This document shows positions 51,473-60,564 of a DNA stretch of 64,000 nt, piece after piece. Below the pieces are notes generated by a model. That model saw only the letters and a list, made by a program, of their open reading frames with translations. It was not told the origin of the DNA and searched no databases. Position numbers and translations under genes: made by a program. How positions within the stretch are numbered: position 1 is the stretch's first letter; each line of letters begins with the position of its first letter. This stretch comes from Curtobacterium sp. MCJR17_020. GTDB lineage: Bacteria > Actinomycetota > Actinomycetes > Actinomycetales > Microbacteriaceae. Where the stretch lies: positions 2,542,001 to 2,606,000 of the forward strand of contig NZ_CP126260.1 of NCBI RefSeq assembly GCF_003234365.2, in the 5' to 3' direction.

Positions 51473-51958
51473 GTGCGGCGCCTCATTGCCCAGCTGGCAC
51501 GCTTCGGCGTGGTCGGTGCCGTCGGCTTCGTCGTGGACACCACGGTGTTCAACGTGCTGCGCATCACCGTCCTGAACCCCGACGAGGTGCACTCCGGGCC
51601 GTTCTGGGCGAAGGTCATCTCCACCGTCGTCGCCATCTTCGTCAACTGGATGGGCAACCGGTACTGGACGTTCCGCGAGCAGCGCCGTGCCGTCGCCACC
51701 CGCGAGGGCATCGAGTTCGTCGTCGTCTCGCTCGGCGGCATGGTCATCGCGCTCGCGTGCCTCGGGGTGTCCCACTACGTGATGGGACTGACCTCGGTCT
51801 TCGCCGACAACGTCGCGAACATCGTCGGCCTGGTGCTCGGCACGGTGTTCCGCTTCTGGCTCTACAAGGTGTGGGTGTACCACCCCGAGCGGACCGGCTC
51901 CGAGCCCGCGGCCGCCGACGTCGCACCCGAGGGGCGCGCCCTAGACTCGACCGGGTGA
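51473..51958 (+). CDS. GtrA family membrane protein
   Basis: 161 residues, GTG preceded by CTGGAGGGCAC. Four membrane helices; LARFGVVGAVGFVVDTTVFNVLR and WAKVISTVVAIFVNWMGNRYWTFREQR are characteristic of GtrA/DPMS-type proteins, which flip polyprenyl-phosphate sugars across the membrane. It could serve a GT2 such as those at 38156 or 20613. Next gene starts in a GTGA overlap. Confidence 0.92.
   Translation: MRRLIAQLARFGVVGAVGFVVDTTVFNVLRITVLNPDEVHSGPFWAKVISTVVAIFVNWMGNRYWTFREQRRAVATREGIEFVVVSLGGMVIALACLGVSHYVMGLTSVFADNVANIVGLVLGTVFRFWLYKVWVYHPERTGSEPAAADVAPEGRALDSTG
51942..51947 (+). promoter_or_regulatory. Possible internal -10 element (TAGACT) before the third DUF2142 gene
   Basis: TAGACT ends 7 nt before the GTG at 51955, inside the gtrA reading frame; the gene may have a separate leaderless transcript. 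Confidence 0.4.
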
Positions 51959-53508
51959 CGGCCCACGAGACCACCACCAGCACCACCGCACCACCCCGCA
52001 CCGCCCGCTGGGAGCGTGTGGCGATCGCCGTCGTCACGGCGACCTTCGGCCTGTGGCTCGTCGCCTGGGCGCTGATCGTCCCGGTCTTCGAGGCCCCGGA
52101 CGAGACGGCGCACATCGACGCCGCCGTGCACGTCGCGCTCGGTGACGCCTGGGCCGCCCCGGGCGACCTGTCCGTCACCAACGCGGTGCAGGCCGCGAAG
52201 GTCGAGCAGGCGACCAAGCCGTCCAGCGAGTGGTCGACCGTCAGCGAGCTGCTGCAGAACGCCCCCGGGCCGTCGTCGACCGTCAACCAGATGACCCAGC
52301 ACCCGCCGACCGCCTACCTCGCCGGTGCCGCCGTGCTCCGTGCCGTGGACTTCGGCGACCTGCGGTGGGACCGGGCGTTCACCGCGCTGCGGCTCGCCGA
52401 CGTCCTCGCCGTCACCGCACTGCCGCTGCTGGCGTGGGCGTCCGTCCGCCGCGTGACCCGGTCGCCGCGGGCCGCGCTCGTCGGTGGGCTCGCCGTGTTC
52501 GCGACGCCCGAGCTCGCGTCCATCGGCTCCTCGTTCTCGAACGACGCCCCCGTGCTGCTCGTCGCCGGAATCGTCGTGTGGCTCGCCACCCGGCTGCTCA
52601 CCGGTGACACCCGGTGGCGCACCACCATCGCGCTCGCGGTGGTGCTCGGCGCCCTGGTCTGGATCAAGGGCACCGGACTGCCCGCCGTGCCGTTCGTGGC
52701 GGTGGTCGTGCTCTTCGCCGGCGCCGGGGTGCTGTCGCTGCGGCAACGGGTGGTCCGCACCGTGGTGACGATGGCCGTGTCCGGTGGCATCGGGGCGTGG
52801 TGGTGGATCCACAACTGGTTCGCGTACGGCCGGATCCAGCCGAACGGGTACACGGCGATGCGTCCGCCGAAGGACTTCCCGCCCGGCGAGCACCCGACGC
52901 TCGGGCACTTCCTCGACGTCAGCTGGGGCACGCTCGCGCGCACGTTCTGGGGCAGCTTCGGCGGTCGGGCACAGGTCAGCATGGGCGACCTCCTCACCGC
53001 CGTCCTGACGGTCATCGCGCTCGTCGTGCTCGTGGGCTGGGCGTTCCGGCGCGGCCCGGACCTGCGGGTGGCCCTGTGCCTGGCGGTGTTCCCGGCGCTG
53101 CTCATCGGCATCCAGAACCGGACGAGCGCGCACTCGTACCTCACCACCACCGAGGTCGCCGCGACCCAGGGGCGCTACTACTTCCCCGCGATCGTCTGCC
53201 TGATCGTGCTGAGCGCCCTGGCCTGGCGTCGCCTGGTGCCCGCCGGACGCGCGCGCTCGTGGGTCGCGGTGGCGCTGGCCGTCCTGCTGCCCGCGGTGGG
53301 CGTGTACGGCTTCGCGGTGGCGTCGGCGTGGTTCTGGAACGCCGCCCTGTTCCCGGTGACGGGCCGCGGACTGCTCCGCTACACGGAGATCGGGCCGGTG
53401 CCGCCCGCAGTGCTCGTGGTCGTGGTCGCGCTGGTGGCCGTCGGCCTGGTCGCGTCGGTCGTCCAGGTCGCCCGCGCCGATCGTCGGGTGGCCGCCCCCG
53501 CGTCGTGA
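51955..53508 (+). CDS. DUF2142 family polytopic membrane protein (3)
   Basis: 517 residues; helices as in the other two copies. Motifs: FEAPDETAHIDAAVHVALGDAW and QMTQHPPTAYLAGAAVLRA, then YGRIQPNGYTAMRPP and TQGRYYFPAIVCLIVLSALAWRR. The closest relative in the window is the copy at 39087: both share WGSxGG and TQGRYY(Y/F)P blocks. Coupled to gtrA by a GTGA overlap. Two hairpins follow it. Confidence 0.9.
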   Translation: MTAHETTTSTTAPPRTARWERVAIAVVTATFGLWLVAWALIVPVFEAPDETAHIDAAVHVALGDAWAAPGDLSVTNAVQAAKVEQATKPSSEWSTVSELLQNAPGPSSTVNQMTQHPPTAYLAGAAVLRAVDFGDLRWDRAFTALRLADVLAVTALPLLAWASVRRVTRSPRAALVGGLAVFATPELASIGSSFSNDAPVLLVAGIVVWLATRLLTGDTRWRTTIALAVVLGALVWIKGTGLPAVPFVAVVVLFAGAGVLSLRQRVVRTVVTMAVSGGIGAWWWIHNWFAYGRIQPNGYTAMRPPKDFPPGEHPTLGHFLDVSWGTLARTFWGSFGGRAQVSMGDLLTAVLTVIALVVLVGWAFRRGPDLRVALCLAVFPALLIGIQNRTSAHSYLTTTEVAATQGRYYFPAIVCLIVLSALAWRRLVPAGRARSWVAVALAVLLPAVGVYGFAVASAWFWNAALFPVTGRGLLRYTEIGPVPPAVLVVVVALVAVGLVASVVQVARADRRVAAPAS

Positions 53509-53551
53509 CCGCACGTCGGGCGTTCGGGTGACGGGGTGGACGCTGCACCAG

Positions 53552-53596
53552 ACGGACGGGAGGCCCGGTGCCAGCTGGCACGGGCCTCCCGTCCGT
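53552..53596. terminator. Near-perfect palindrome of the GGGAGGCCCG family
   Basis: Almost the same sequence as 25332-25377 but with one unpaired G, between convergent genes. Confidence 0.85.
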
Positions 53597-53624
53597 CGTC
53601 ACGCGCGTCGCGTGCCCCCGGATG

Positions 53625-53676
53625 GTGAGCAGGAACGGTCGGGTCGCGCACGGCGGACCCGACCGTTCCTGCTCAC
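53625..53676. terminator. Perfect 21-bp stem with 10-base loop
   Basis: GTGAGCAGGAACGGTCGGGTC pairs with GACCCGACCGTTCCTGCTCAC. It is the second hairpin in the same gap and sits just after the convergent minus-strand stop at 53687. Confidence 0.85.
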
Positions 53677-53686
53677 GACGTGCGGG

Positions 53687-54718
53687 TCAGGCGGCGGGGG
53701 CGCTGCCTTCGACCGCGGAGGGGTCGTCGGTCGGGCGACCACGACGGAACCACGTCGGGGCTGCGGCGCAGAGCAGGAAGAGTCCGTCGACCGCGAGGCT
53801 CCAGATGCGGGTGACGACGACCACCACGAGGGCGACCGGCACCGGCATCACCAACGCGAGCAGGAGGGCCTGGACGCCCTCGCGGACACCGAGCCCGCCG
53901 GGGGCGAAGACCGCCAACATGCTGATCGCCGAGGCCATGCTGGCGGCACCGATGACGAACGCCGCGTCGGAGAGCTTCAGCGACGGGTACACCGCCAGCG
54001 TGATGAAGTAGTACGCGGTACCCGACAGCACCGCGCCGGCGACGTACAGTCCGGCCCCGCCGAGCACCGTGCCGAGGTTCGGGCGGACGTCGGCCTCGAG
54101 CGGCTTGCGGCGCAGGATCTTCAGCGCGATGCCGATCAGGAACACGAACACACGCGGGATCAGGCAGACGACGCAGCCGATGAACGCCGCGATCATCAGG
54201 GCGATGAGCCACGGGTCGAGGTCGTGCGTGCGCGGGTCGATGAGCAGCAGCACGAGCGCCAGGGCCAGCGTGGCGGCGATCTGCAGGGCGCCCTCGAGCA
54301 GGCCGCTCACGCCGAGCCGGGCCTTCGAGACGCCGTGCTTCGAGGCGAAGTAGACCTTGCCGATGATCCAGGTCGCGGCCCCCGGGATGTAGCGGCCCAT
54401 CCAGGACTTCGCGTAGACGTAGGTCAGCGTGACGCCGCTGCCCTTCAGGCCGGTCGCACCGAGCCGCCGCAGCAGGTAGAACCAGATGCCGACACCCCAG
54501 TAGCGGAACCCGAGGCTGATCAGCGTCGCGACGACCACCCAGCCCCATTGCCAGTCGGCCTCGGCGAGCTGTCCCCAGTCGACGCCGCGCAGGTACAGCA
54601 CGAGGAACACCCCGAGCAGGACGTAGAAGACGATGGGGATCGCCTTGCCGAGGAACCGTCGCCAGGTCGGCGGACGCTTCCCCTCGGGCGCGGGGGTGTC
54701 GCTGGTGGTTCCTGACAA
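53687..54718 (-). CDS. Lysylphosphatidylglycerol synthase-like (UPF0104) membrane protein
   Basis: 343 residues, TTG start (AGGAG ribosome site 7-8 bases upstream). Seven to eight membrane helices with the UPF0104/flippase-like patterns YVYAKSWMGRYIPGAATWIIGKVYFASKHGVSKARLGVSGLLEGALQ and a C-terminal SAISMLAVFAPGGLGVREGVQALLLALV. The catalytic domain of MprF-type synthetases is absent, so it is a stand-alone membrane part, often near polysaccharide genes; role unclear. Confidence 0.88.
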   Translation of the reverse strand: MSGTTSDTPAPEGKRPPTWRRFLGKAIPIVFYVLLGVFLVLYLRGVDWGQLAEADWQWGWVVVATLISLGFRYWGVGIWFYLLRRLGATGLKGSGVTLTYVYAKSWMGRYIPGAATWIIGKVYFASKHGVSKARLGVSGLLEGALQIAATLALALVLLLIDPRTHDLDPWLIALMIAAFIGCVVCLIPRVFVFLIGIALKILRRKPLEADVRPNLGTVLGGAGLYVAGAVLSGTAYYFITLAVYPSLKLSDAAFVIGAASMASAISMLAVFAPGGLGVREGVQALLLALVMPVPVALVVVVVTRIWSLAVDGLFLLCAAAPTWFRRGRPTDDPSAVEGSAPAA

Positions 54719-54751
54719 ACGTGGTCTCCTGCCGGGCTTCGGGACCAGGTC

Positions 54752-54757
54752 ATCGTA
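54752..54757 (-). promoter_or_regulatory. Possible -10 element (TACGAT) of the UPF0104 gene
   Basis: On the minus strand, 33 nt before the TTG at 54718; leader carries AGGAG. Confidence 0.4.
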
Positions 54758-54790
54758 GACGCTGGTGTGGCGCGCTCCCTGGAGCGGCGG

Positions 54791-56665
54791 CTACTTCGCG
54801 AACTTCACGATCTGGATGCGGCAGGGGATCTCGGGATCGGTGGACCGGTCGGCGCTGCACGAGATCGTCGCGTTGTACGTGCCGACGAGCTTCCCGGCCA
54901 TCGAGTAGTCGCGTGCCGGCGCATTGGCGGGGTCGAACTGCACGAAGTACTGCACGCCCTCGTCGATGAACAGCTTGCGCATCGCGTCCGAGTGGTACGT
55001 GTAGCCCTGACCTGAGCGACCGTACACACGCGTGTCGGTCAGGAACGCCAACGAGGACAGCGACCGGTAGTTCGAGCCGATGACGGTGGCGTCCTCGGGC
55101 AGGGCTCCGCTCGCCCGGATCTGGTCGGCGAGCCGCACGATCTCGGGGACGTCGGTCGGGCCGGTGACACGAAGCGCCTCGGTGCGGTTCACCGACGGGT
55201 AGAAGGGTGCCGGCGACCCGACCCAGTTCTGCGTGAACGACGCCACGGGGACGACCGCGATCGCGACGCACGCCACGATCGTCCGGACCACGCCGCGTCG
55301 TCGGACCAACCGCCAGACGGCCGGCAGCATGAGCGCGCCGATCATCGCCGTCAGGTAGAACAGCGGCCAGTAGTACCGCGCGTTCCCGCCACCGCTCGAC
55401 GACGACGTGATCATGCCGTAGCCGACGAAGTAGACCAGGGTCGTCGCCGCGACGATGCACGTGAACGCGTACCGACGGAACCGGACCACGCCGATCACCA
55501 GGGCAGCGGCGAAGAGCAGGGCGATCGGTGCAGCGAACGGCGCGAACGTGCTGATCTTCTGCAGGTAGTAGGGCAGCGCGAGCGTGCGCTCGTGCAGGTA
55601 GTAGCCGGCGCGGGCCGCGATGCCGGAGTCCTTCGTGACCTTCGGCGCGGTGTCCTCGGTGGTCGACTCGGTGGTCGGCGGCACCACGGACGGGTCCGGG
55701 TTGTCCATCGGGCCCTGCTTGTAGACCGACGGGGTGAAGTCCTCGTTCGGCGAGAACGCGTGCGAGTTCGGCGGCACGGGCAGGAACGGCCAGTCGGTCG
55801 CACGCCCGCCGTCGTCGAACTTCGAGCCGATGTTCACCGAGAGCGACGAGCCCAGGGTCGGCGAGCCGTACTTCATGGTCAGGGCACCCACCCACGGCGC
55901 GATGACGACGGCGAAGACCACGATCGTGGCCACGGGCGACGTCCACCAGTGCAGCACCGGCTCGCGACGGCGTCGGGCGGACCAGACCCGGAGCAGCAGC
56001 CACAGGATCACCGCGCCGACCGCCACCGGCAACAGGAAGAGCTTCACGAAGTACCCGACGGCCGCGACCGCACCGAGCACCCCGCCGGAGACCAACCGGG
56101 CCCGCGTCGAACCGTGCAGCGCCTGGTCGGCCCACCGGAGTGCCCACAGGTAGCCGACGACCCACGCGACGACGAGCAGGTCGGGGGTCTGCACCGACAC
56201 CGCGCTCATCAGTGCCGGGATCGCGGTGACCATGAAGAGGACGGCCGGCACGATGCGGTGGTTCTGCGACCACACCAGCCAGCCGCCGATGCCGAGCACG
56301 ACGGCGACCGCGAAGCAGTTCACGACCGCGAAGGCCGTCTGCATGCCGAGGCCGGCCGCGATGAACGGCGCCATCATCCAGGACACCATCGGCGACCAGT
56401 AGGCGTTGATCGCGTCGGGCAGCCAGCCGTTCGCGTACTCCCGGGCGATGCCCATGTAGGAGATGCCGTCGACGTTCGTCACGCCGAGGCGGTTGTGGTA
56501 CGCCACGGCGGCGCTGAGCCCGACGCCCACGACGACCAGCACCGCCAGGATGACCGGCGCGACGACGTGCTTGAACCGGCTCGGAACCGCCCCCGAACGC
56601 CGGTGGACGGGCTCGTGGGTGATCTGCGTTGCGGCTGCGCTCGTCGAGGTCACGTGCTTCATCAT
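54791..56665 (-). CDS. Large polytopic membrane protein, GT-C glycosyltransferase-like
   Basis: 624 residues; ATG at 56665 (ATGATG pair). A short N-terminal tail, then helix 1 (VAPVILAVLVVVGVGLSAAV), the outer loop YHNRLGVTNVDGISYMGIAREYANGWLPDAINAYWSPMVSW with an acidic Asp in NVDG, about ten further helices and a soluble C-terminal domain of ~150 residues (VIGSNYRSLSSLAFLTDTRVYG ... CSADRSTDPEIPC). Looks like an ArnT/PMT-type or hypothetical GT-C enzyme; a C-terminal outer domain is usual for such proteins. Not recognised more precisely. Confidence 0.8.
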   Translation of the reverse strand: MMKHVTSTSAAATQITHEPVHRRSGAVPSRFKHVVAPVILAVLVVVGVGLSAAVAYHNRLGVTNVDGISYMGIAREYANGWLPDAINAYWSPMVSWMMAPFIAAGLGMQTAFAVVNCFAVAVVLGIGGWLVWSQNHRIVPAVLFMVTAIPALMSAVSVQTPDLLVVAWVVGYLWALRWADQALHGSTRARLVSGGVLGAVAAVGYFVKLFLLPVAVGAVILWLLLRVWSARRRREPVLHWWTSPVATIVVFAVVIAPWVGALTMKYGSPTLGSSLSVNIGSKFDDGGRATDWPFLPVPPNSHAFSPNEDFTPSVYKQGPMDNPDPSVVPPTTESTTEDTAPKVTKDSGIAARAGYYLHERTLALPYYLQKISTFAPFAAPIALLFAAALVIGVVRFRRYAFTCIVAATTLVYFVGYGMITSSSSGGGNARYYWPLFYLTAMIGALMLPAVWRLVRRRGVVRTIVACVAIAVVPVASFTQNWVGSPAPFYPSVNRTEALRVTGPTDVPEIVRLADQIRASGALPEDATVIGSNYRSLSSLAFLTDTRVYGRSGQGYTYHSDAMRKLFIDEGVQYFVQFDPANAPARDYSMAGKLVGTYNATISCSADRSTDPEIPCRIQIVKFAK

Positions 56666-56769
56666 GACATCCGAACCGAAACACCAGGCACAGGGTCCCT
56701 GATCGCGGCGCCGGGTCGGCGTGTGGGAGACTGCCTGCGACCCCGCTCCGACCACCACGAGGACGATCG

Positions 56770-58062
56770 TTGGCCACCGAAACCCGCGCCGCAGTACCCG
56801 CAGCCGACTCCGCTGCCCCCGCGCCCCGCGCCGGCGGCCGTCTCGAGTTCCCCTACCTGGACGGACTCCGGGGGCTGGCCGCACTCGCGGTGGTCTTCTA
56901 CCACGCGTACCTCTTCACCGGGACGACCGGCACCGGCCCGACCGAGCTGCCCTGGCTGCGCCCGATCATCGGCTGGGGCTACCTCGGGGTCCCGCTCTTC
57001 ATCGTGCTGTCCGGCTACGTGCTCATGCTGCCCGTGCTGACCCGGTTCGACCGCTACCGTCTGCCCGGCGGGTTCTGGAAGTTCGTCTGGCGTCGCGCCC
57101 GACGCATCATCCCGCCGTACTGGGCGTCGCTCGTGCTGTTCGCCCTGCTGATCCTGTTCGTCCCCGTGCTCGGTCAGCCCGGCGGGACGCAGTGGGACAC
57201 GAAGCTGCCGATGGGCTGGGGCACGTTCCTGACGCACTTCTTCCTGGTGCACGACTTCTTCCCGCAGTACATCGGCAAGATCAACGGCCCGATGTGGACG
57301 GTCGCGGTCGAGTGGCAGATCTACTTCCTGATGCCGCTCCTGATCCTGCCGCTGTGGCGGGTCTTCGGCGGGTGGGCGACGGCGTCGAGCCTGGTCCTGA
57401 TCGGCATGTGGATGGGTGCCGAGAGCCGTTACTCGTTCATGCACCCGTGGTTCGTCGGCCTGTTCGCGGTGGGGATGCTCGCCGCCGAACTGACCGTGAA
57501 GGCCCGCGACGAGCACCTGTCCGGCGTGGTCCGCGAGCGCTCGAAACTCGGTGGCCCGCGGTGGGCGAGCGGCGCGTTCGTCGGCGCGATGGCCCTCGGG
57601 ACCCTGCTCGTGTTCTTCCGCAACCGTGACTACTGGCAGCACCAGACCTGGCCGTCCGAGGTCGTCACCGGCATCCTCGCCGGCATCCTGCTCACCTGGA
57701 TGGGACGCCAGGCGGTCACCGGCAACCACACCTGGCTCGCCCGCTTCTTCGCCTGGAAGCCGTTCGTGCTCGCCGGTCTGGTGTCGTACTCGATCTACCT
57801 GTTCCACAGCCCGCTGCTGGGCCTCGGCAACCTGCTGCTCCTGCCCCTCGGCCTGTACCCGAAGTACCAGTTCCTGATGATGGTGTTCGTCGTGATCCCG
57901 GTCGTGATCGGCATCTGCATCGGCTTCTGGTGGCTCGTCGAGCGCAACTTCATGAACCGCCGGCAGAAGCACGCCACGGCCGAGGTCTCGCACCGCGGTC
58001 GCCTGCCCGAGGTCGAGAGCGACGACGCCGCCACCGACGCGAGCAGCCGCACCGCGCGCTGA
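56770..58062 (+). CDS. Acyltransferase 3 family membrane protein (OafA-like)
   Basis: 430 residues, TTG start after GAGGACGA. Ten-helix acyltransferase-3 fold. Motif 1, FPYLDGLRGLAALAVVFYHAYLF, has the catalytic His; then RRARRIIPPYWASLVLF, MWTVAVEWQIYFLMPLLI and, near the C-terminus, VSYSIYLFHSPLLGL. Such proteins O-acetylate (or otherwise acylate) sugars of surface polysaccharides or peptidoglycan at the membrane, taking acetyl groups from inside. No fused SGNH domain. Could decorate the locus polymer. Confidence 0.93.
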   Translation: MATETRAAVPAADSAAPAPRAGGRLEFPYLDGLRGLAALAVVFYHAYLFTGTTGTGPTELPWLRPIIGWGYLGVPLFIVLSGYVLMLPVLTRFDRYRLPGGFWKFVWRRARRIIPPYWASLVLFALLILFVPVLGQPGGTQWDTKLPMGWGTFLTHFFLVHDFFPQYIGKINGPMWTVAVEWQIYFLMPLLILPLWRVFGGWATASSLVLIGMWMGAESRYSFMHPWFVGLFAVGMLAAELTVKARDEHLSGVVRERSKLGGPRWASGAFVGAMALGTLLVFFRNRDYWQHQTWPSEVVTGILAGILLTWMGRQAVTGNHTWLARFFAWKPFVLAGLVSYSIYLFHSPLLGLGNLLLLPLGLYPKYQFLMMVFVVIPVVIGICIGFWWLVERNFMNRRQKHATAEVSHRGRLPEVESDDAATDASSRTAR

Positions 58063-58100
58063 CGCCCTGCGCGTGGCGGACAGCACGGTCGCTCGCCAGG

Positions 58101-58106
58101 TAGCAT
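58101..58106 (+). promoter_or_regulatory. Possible -10 element (TAGCAT) of the GH25 gene
   Basis: TAGCAT 63 nt before the ATG at 58170; AGGGAAGACGAG ribosome site in the leader. Confidence 0.45.
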
Positions 58107-58169
58107 CGCTCGGACCGCGGCGTGGGTGATCAGGGGCCCACGGCATCTCGACAGGGAAGACGAGACCAC

Positions 58170-59186
58170 ATGCGCGCACCGATCACCAAGATCCTCGGAC
58201 TCGGCACCGCTGCCGCCGTCGCCGGGGCCATCACCTTCGGCAGCGGAACGGCGGTCGCCGAGACCGCCCCGGCCACACCGGCACCGACTGCGACGACGAC
58301 AGCGGCGGCGACCCCCGCCCCCACTGCAGCTGCTGCACCGGCGGCTCCCGCGGCACCCGCGGCTGACCAGCTCTCCATCGCCGAGATGGACCGTACCGGC
58401 AACCACACCATGGGGGCCGGCATCGCCGCCCACGCCGGTGCATCACACGTCACGGTCACCGCGCCAGACAGCGCCGCCGGTGGCGTGAGCGCCCAGTCGC
58501 TGAGCACCTCCTCCGCCGCCACCGCGTCCGGCCCACCACCGGGACGCGTCCAGGGCTTCGACATCAGCGCCTGGCAGCCGAGCGTCAACTTCCTGCAGGC
58601 GTACCGCAACGGCGCCCGGTTCGCCTACGTCAAGGCGACCGAGGGCACCTCGTACGTCAGCTCGACCTACAAGCAGCAGTACGCCACCGCCAAGCAGCGG
58701 AACCTGTACCGCGGCGGCTACGTGTACGCGCAGCCGAGCCAGGCGAGCGGCGCCGCGACGGCGAACTACTTCTTCGCGCACGGCGGGCAGTGGAGCAAGG
58801 ACGGCAAGACCCTGCCGCCCCTGCTCGACATCGAGTACGGCAGCGCAGCCCAGGGCACCTGCTACGGCAAGACCTGGGGCCAGATGCGCAGCTGGATCAA
58901 GGACTTCTCGAACACCGTCTACAAGAAGATCCACCGCTACCCCGCGATCTACACGACCACCGACTGGTGGAAGCGCTGCACGAACAACAGCAACCAGTTC
59001 TCGAAGAACCCGCTGTTCGTCGCGATCTACCCGGTCAAGGACTTCACCACGCCGGGCACGCTCGGGCGGAGCTGGTCGAAGTGGACGTTCTGGCAGTGGG
59101 CGTCCAGCGGGGTGCTCCCCGGCGACCAGGACGTCTACCGGAACAACATCACGTACCTGAAGCGCTTCGCGGCCAAGACCGAGTGA
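58170..59186 (+). CDS. Secreted GH25 lysozyme-like muramidase
   Basis: 338 residues. Signal peptide (about 1-31), then a low-complexity Ala/Pro/Thr-rich spacer (about 32-65) and a linker to ~125. The GH25 barrel starts at GFDISAWQPSVNFLQAYRNGARFAYVKATEGTSYVSSTYKQQY (active-site Asp) and includes PPLLDIEYGSAAQGTCYG (DxE catalytic pair), YPAIYTTTDWWKRC and FWQWASSGVLPGDQDVYR. GH25 enzymes cleave MurNAc-GlcNAc bonds in peptidoglycan. Likely acts on its own wall or competitors'. ATG start fixed by the ribosome site; the longer reading from 58122 is not used. Confidence 0.95.
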   Translation: MRAPITKILGLGTAAAVAGAITFGSGTAVAETAPATPAPTATTTAAATPAPTAAAAPAAPAAPAADQLSIAEMDRTGNHTMGAGIAAHAGASHVTVTAPDSAAGGVSAQSLSTSSAATASGPPPGRVQGFDISAWQPSVNFLQAYRNGARFAYVKATEGTSYVSSTYKQQYATAKQRNLYRGGYVYAQPSQASGAATANYFFAHGGQWSKDGKTLPPLLDIEYGSAAQGTCYGKTWGQMRSWIKDFSNTVYKKIHRYPAIYTTTDWWKRCTNNSNQFSKNPLFVAIYPVKDFTTPGTLGRSWSKWTFWQWASSGVLPGDQDVYRNNITYLKRFAAKTE

Positions 59187-59222
59187 CGCGCGTCACGCCC
59201 TGAACGCGTGCGGATGACGGAC

Positions 59223-59258
59223 CGGGAGGCCCGTGGCGGTGTCGCCACGGGCCTCCCG
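59223..59258. terminator. Hairpin of the GGGAGGCCCG family after GH25
   Basis: GGGAGGCCCGTGGCG / CGCCACGGGCCTCCC around GTGT, between two convergent genes. Confidence 0.85.
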
Positions 59259-59292
59259 TCCCTCACCGGCTCACGATCGCGAGCCGCTGGTG

Positions 59293-60516
59293 TCAGCGGA
59301 CGTCGCGGGTCGCCTCGGCGAAGTCGGCGTCGAGCGCGGTCGCCATCCGGGCCACGCCCTCGGCGAGCTGCGCGCGGACCGCGTCGCGGTCGGCGTCGAG
59401 CCGCTCCAGCTGCGCCGTCACGTCGTCGACGAACGTCGGCTCGAGTGCTGCCTCGATCGGCTTCGAGAACTCCTGCTGGCCCATCTGCTCGAAGAACAGC
59501 CGGCCCTTGTCGACGTAGTAGAGCACCGCGGCGGGGACGCCGGCGATGGTCGCGACGATGGCGGAGTGCAGGCGGCTCGCCAGGAACAGGCGACTGCGGG
59601 ACATCAGGCCCGCGTACTCGGACGGCGAGAACTCGTCGGCCTCGACCACGTGGGTGCGGTCGGCGTGCCGCATGAGGGCGATGACCTCGCGGGCGAAGGC
59701 GGCGTCGCCCTCCGAGGCCTCCATGTGCATCGGGTAGAACACGACGTCGGCGTCCCAGCGGTCGATGACGCGGTCGGCCAGGTCGGCGACGGCCTGGCGG
59801 TAGGTGACGAGCTTGTCGCTGTCGACGCCGGTCTGCCGGAAGCGCTTCGGCAGGAAGCGGAACGGGATCCAGCCGCTGCGCTTGTAGTGGAACCAGCGGC
59901 GGACGCCGAAGCCGATCGAGCCCTCGAGGCGCTCGGCGGTCAGGCCGGTGGTGCGCTCGAGCCGTTCGAGCACGTCGGCGTCGGGTGTGGTGACGGTACC
60001 GACGACGGCCGGGTCGAACGACGACACGATCGGCGTGCGGACGCCCCACGCGAGGAGCTTCTCGCGGGACTCGTCGTCGCGGACGGCGAACGAGCGGCAC
60101 AGGTCGATGGTGGCGCGGATCAGGCGCTTGCTGACGCCGGCGGTGGTCGGGCCGATGCCCTGGAAGGCGCCGATCAGGTTCTTGTTCACCGCGCGGACGA
60201 GCAGCATCTTGCCGAACCAGTACACGAGACCGAGCTTGTTCGTGTAGTCCTTCAGGATCTCGCCGCCGCCCCACAGGACGACGTCGGCGCTGCGCGCGGC
60301 ACGCAGCAGGGCGAACAGGTCGCCGATGCCGGTGCTGTACGGCGAGACCGGCAGGAACCGGATCCCGAACCACGCGGCGTCCCGCTCGGGGTACTGCGAC
60401 AGGGAGACGATCTCGGCGTCCGGCCACCGCCTGCGGACCAGCTCGACGTTGCCGGCGAGGATCGCCCGGTCCCCGCGGTTGTGGGGCGAATCGCTATTGT
60501 GGATCAGAACGCGCAC
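59293..60516 (-). CDS. Polysaccharide pyruvyl transferase family protein
   Basis: 407 residues, GTG start. The N-terminus VRVLIHNSDSPHNRGDRAILAG fits the CsaB/WcaK-type pyruvyl transferase fold; then ADVVLWGGGEILKDYTNKLG, GAFQGIGPTTAGVSKRL, FAVRDDESREKLLAWGV and SRLFLASRLHSAIVATIAGVPAAVLYY (conserved H in SRLHS). Transfers pyruvate from PEP to sugars of surface polysaccharides, adding negative charge. Predicted leaderless (TAGGCT 8 nt upstream). Divergent from a GT4 gene. Confidence 0.9.
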   Translation of the reverse strand: MRVLIHNSDSPHNRGDRAILAGNVELVRRRWPDAEIVSLSQYPERDAAWFGIRFLPVSPYSTGIGDLFALLRAARSADVVLWGGGEILKDYTNKLGLVYWFGKMLLVRAVNKNLIGAFQGIGPTTAGVSKRLIRATIDLCRSFAVRDDESREKLLAWGVRTPIVSSFDPAVVGTVTTPDADVLERLERTTGLTAERLEGSIGFGVRRWFHYKRSGWIPFRFLPKRFRQTGVDSDKLVTYRQAVADLADRVIDRWDADVVFYPMHMEASEGDAAFAREVIALMRHADRTHVVEADEFSPSEYAGLMSRSRLFLASRLHSAIVATIAGVPAAVLYYVDKGRLFFEQMGQQEFSKPIEAALEPTFVDDVTAQLERLDADRDAVRAQLAEGVARMATALDADFAEATRDVR

Positions 60517-60524
60517 GGGTGGAG

Positions 60525-60530
60525 AGCCTA
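60525..60530 (-). promoter_or_regulatory. Probable -10 element (TAGGCT) of the pyruvyl transferase gene, leaderless type
   Basis: TAGGCT on the minus strand, 8 nt before the GTG at 60516. Confidence 0.5.
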
Positions 60531-60564
60531 CCGGACCGTCCCCCCGCGACCCCGGAAAGGCACG

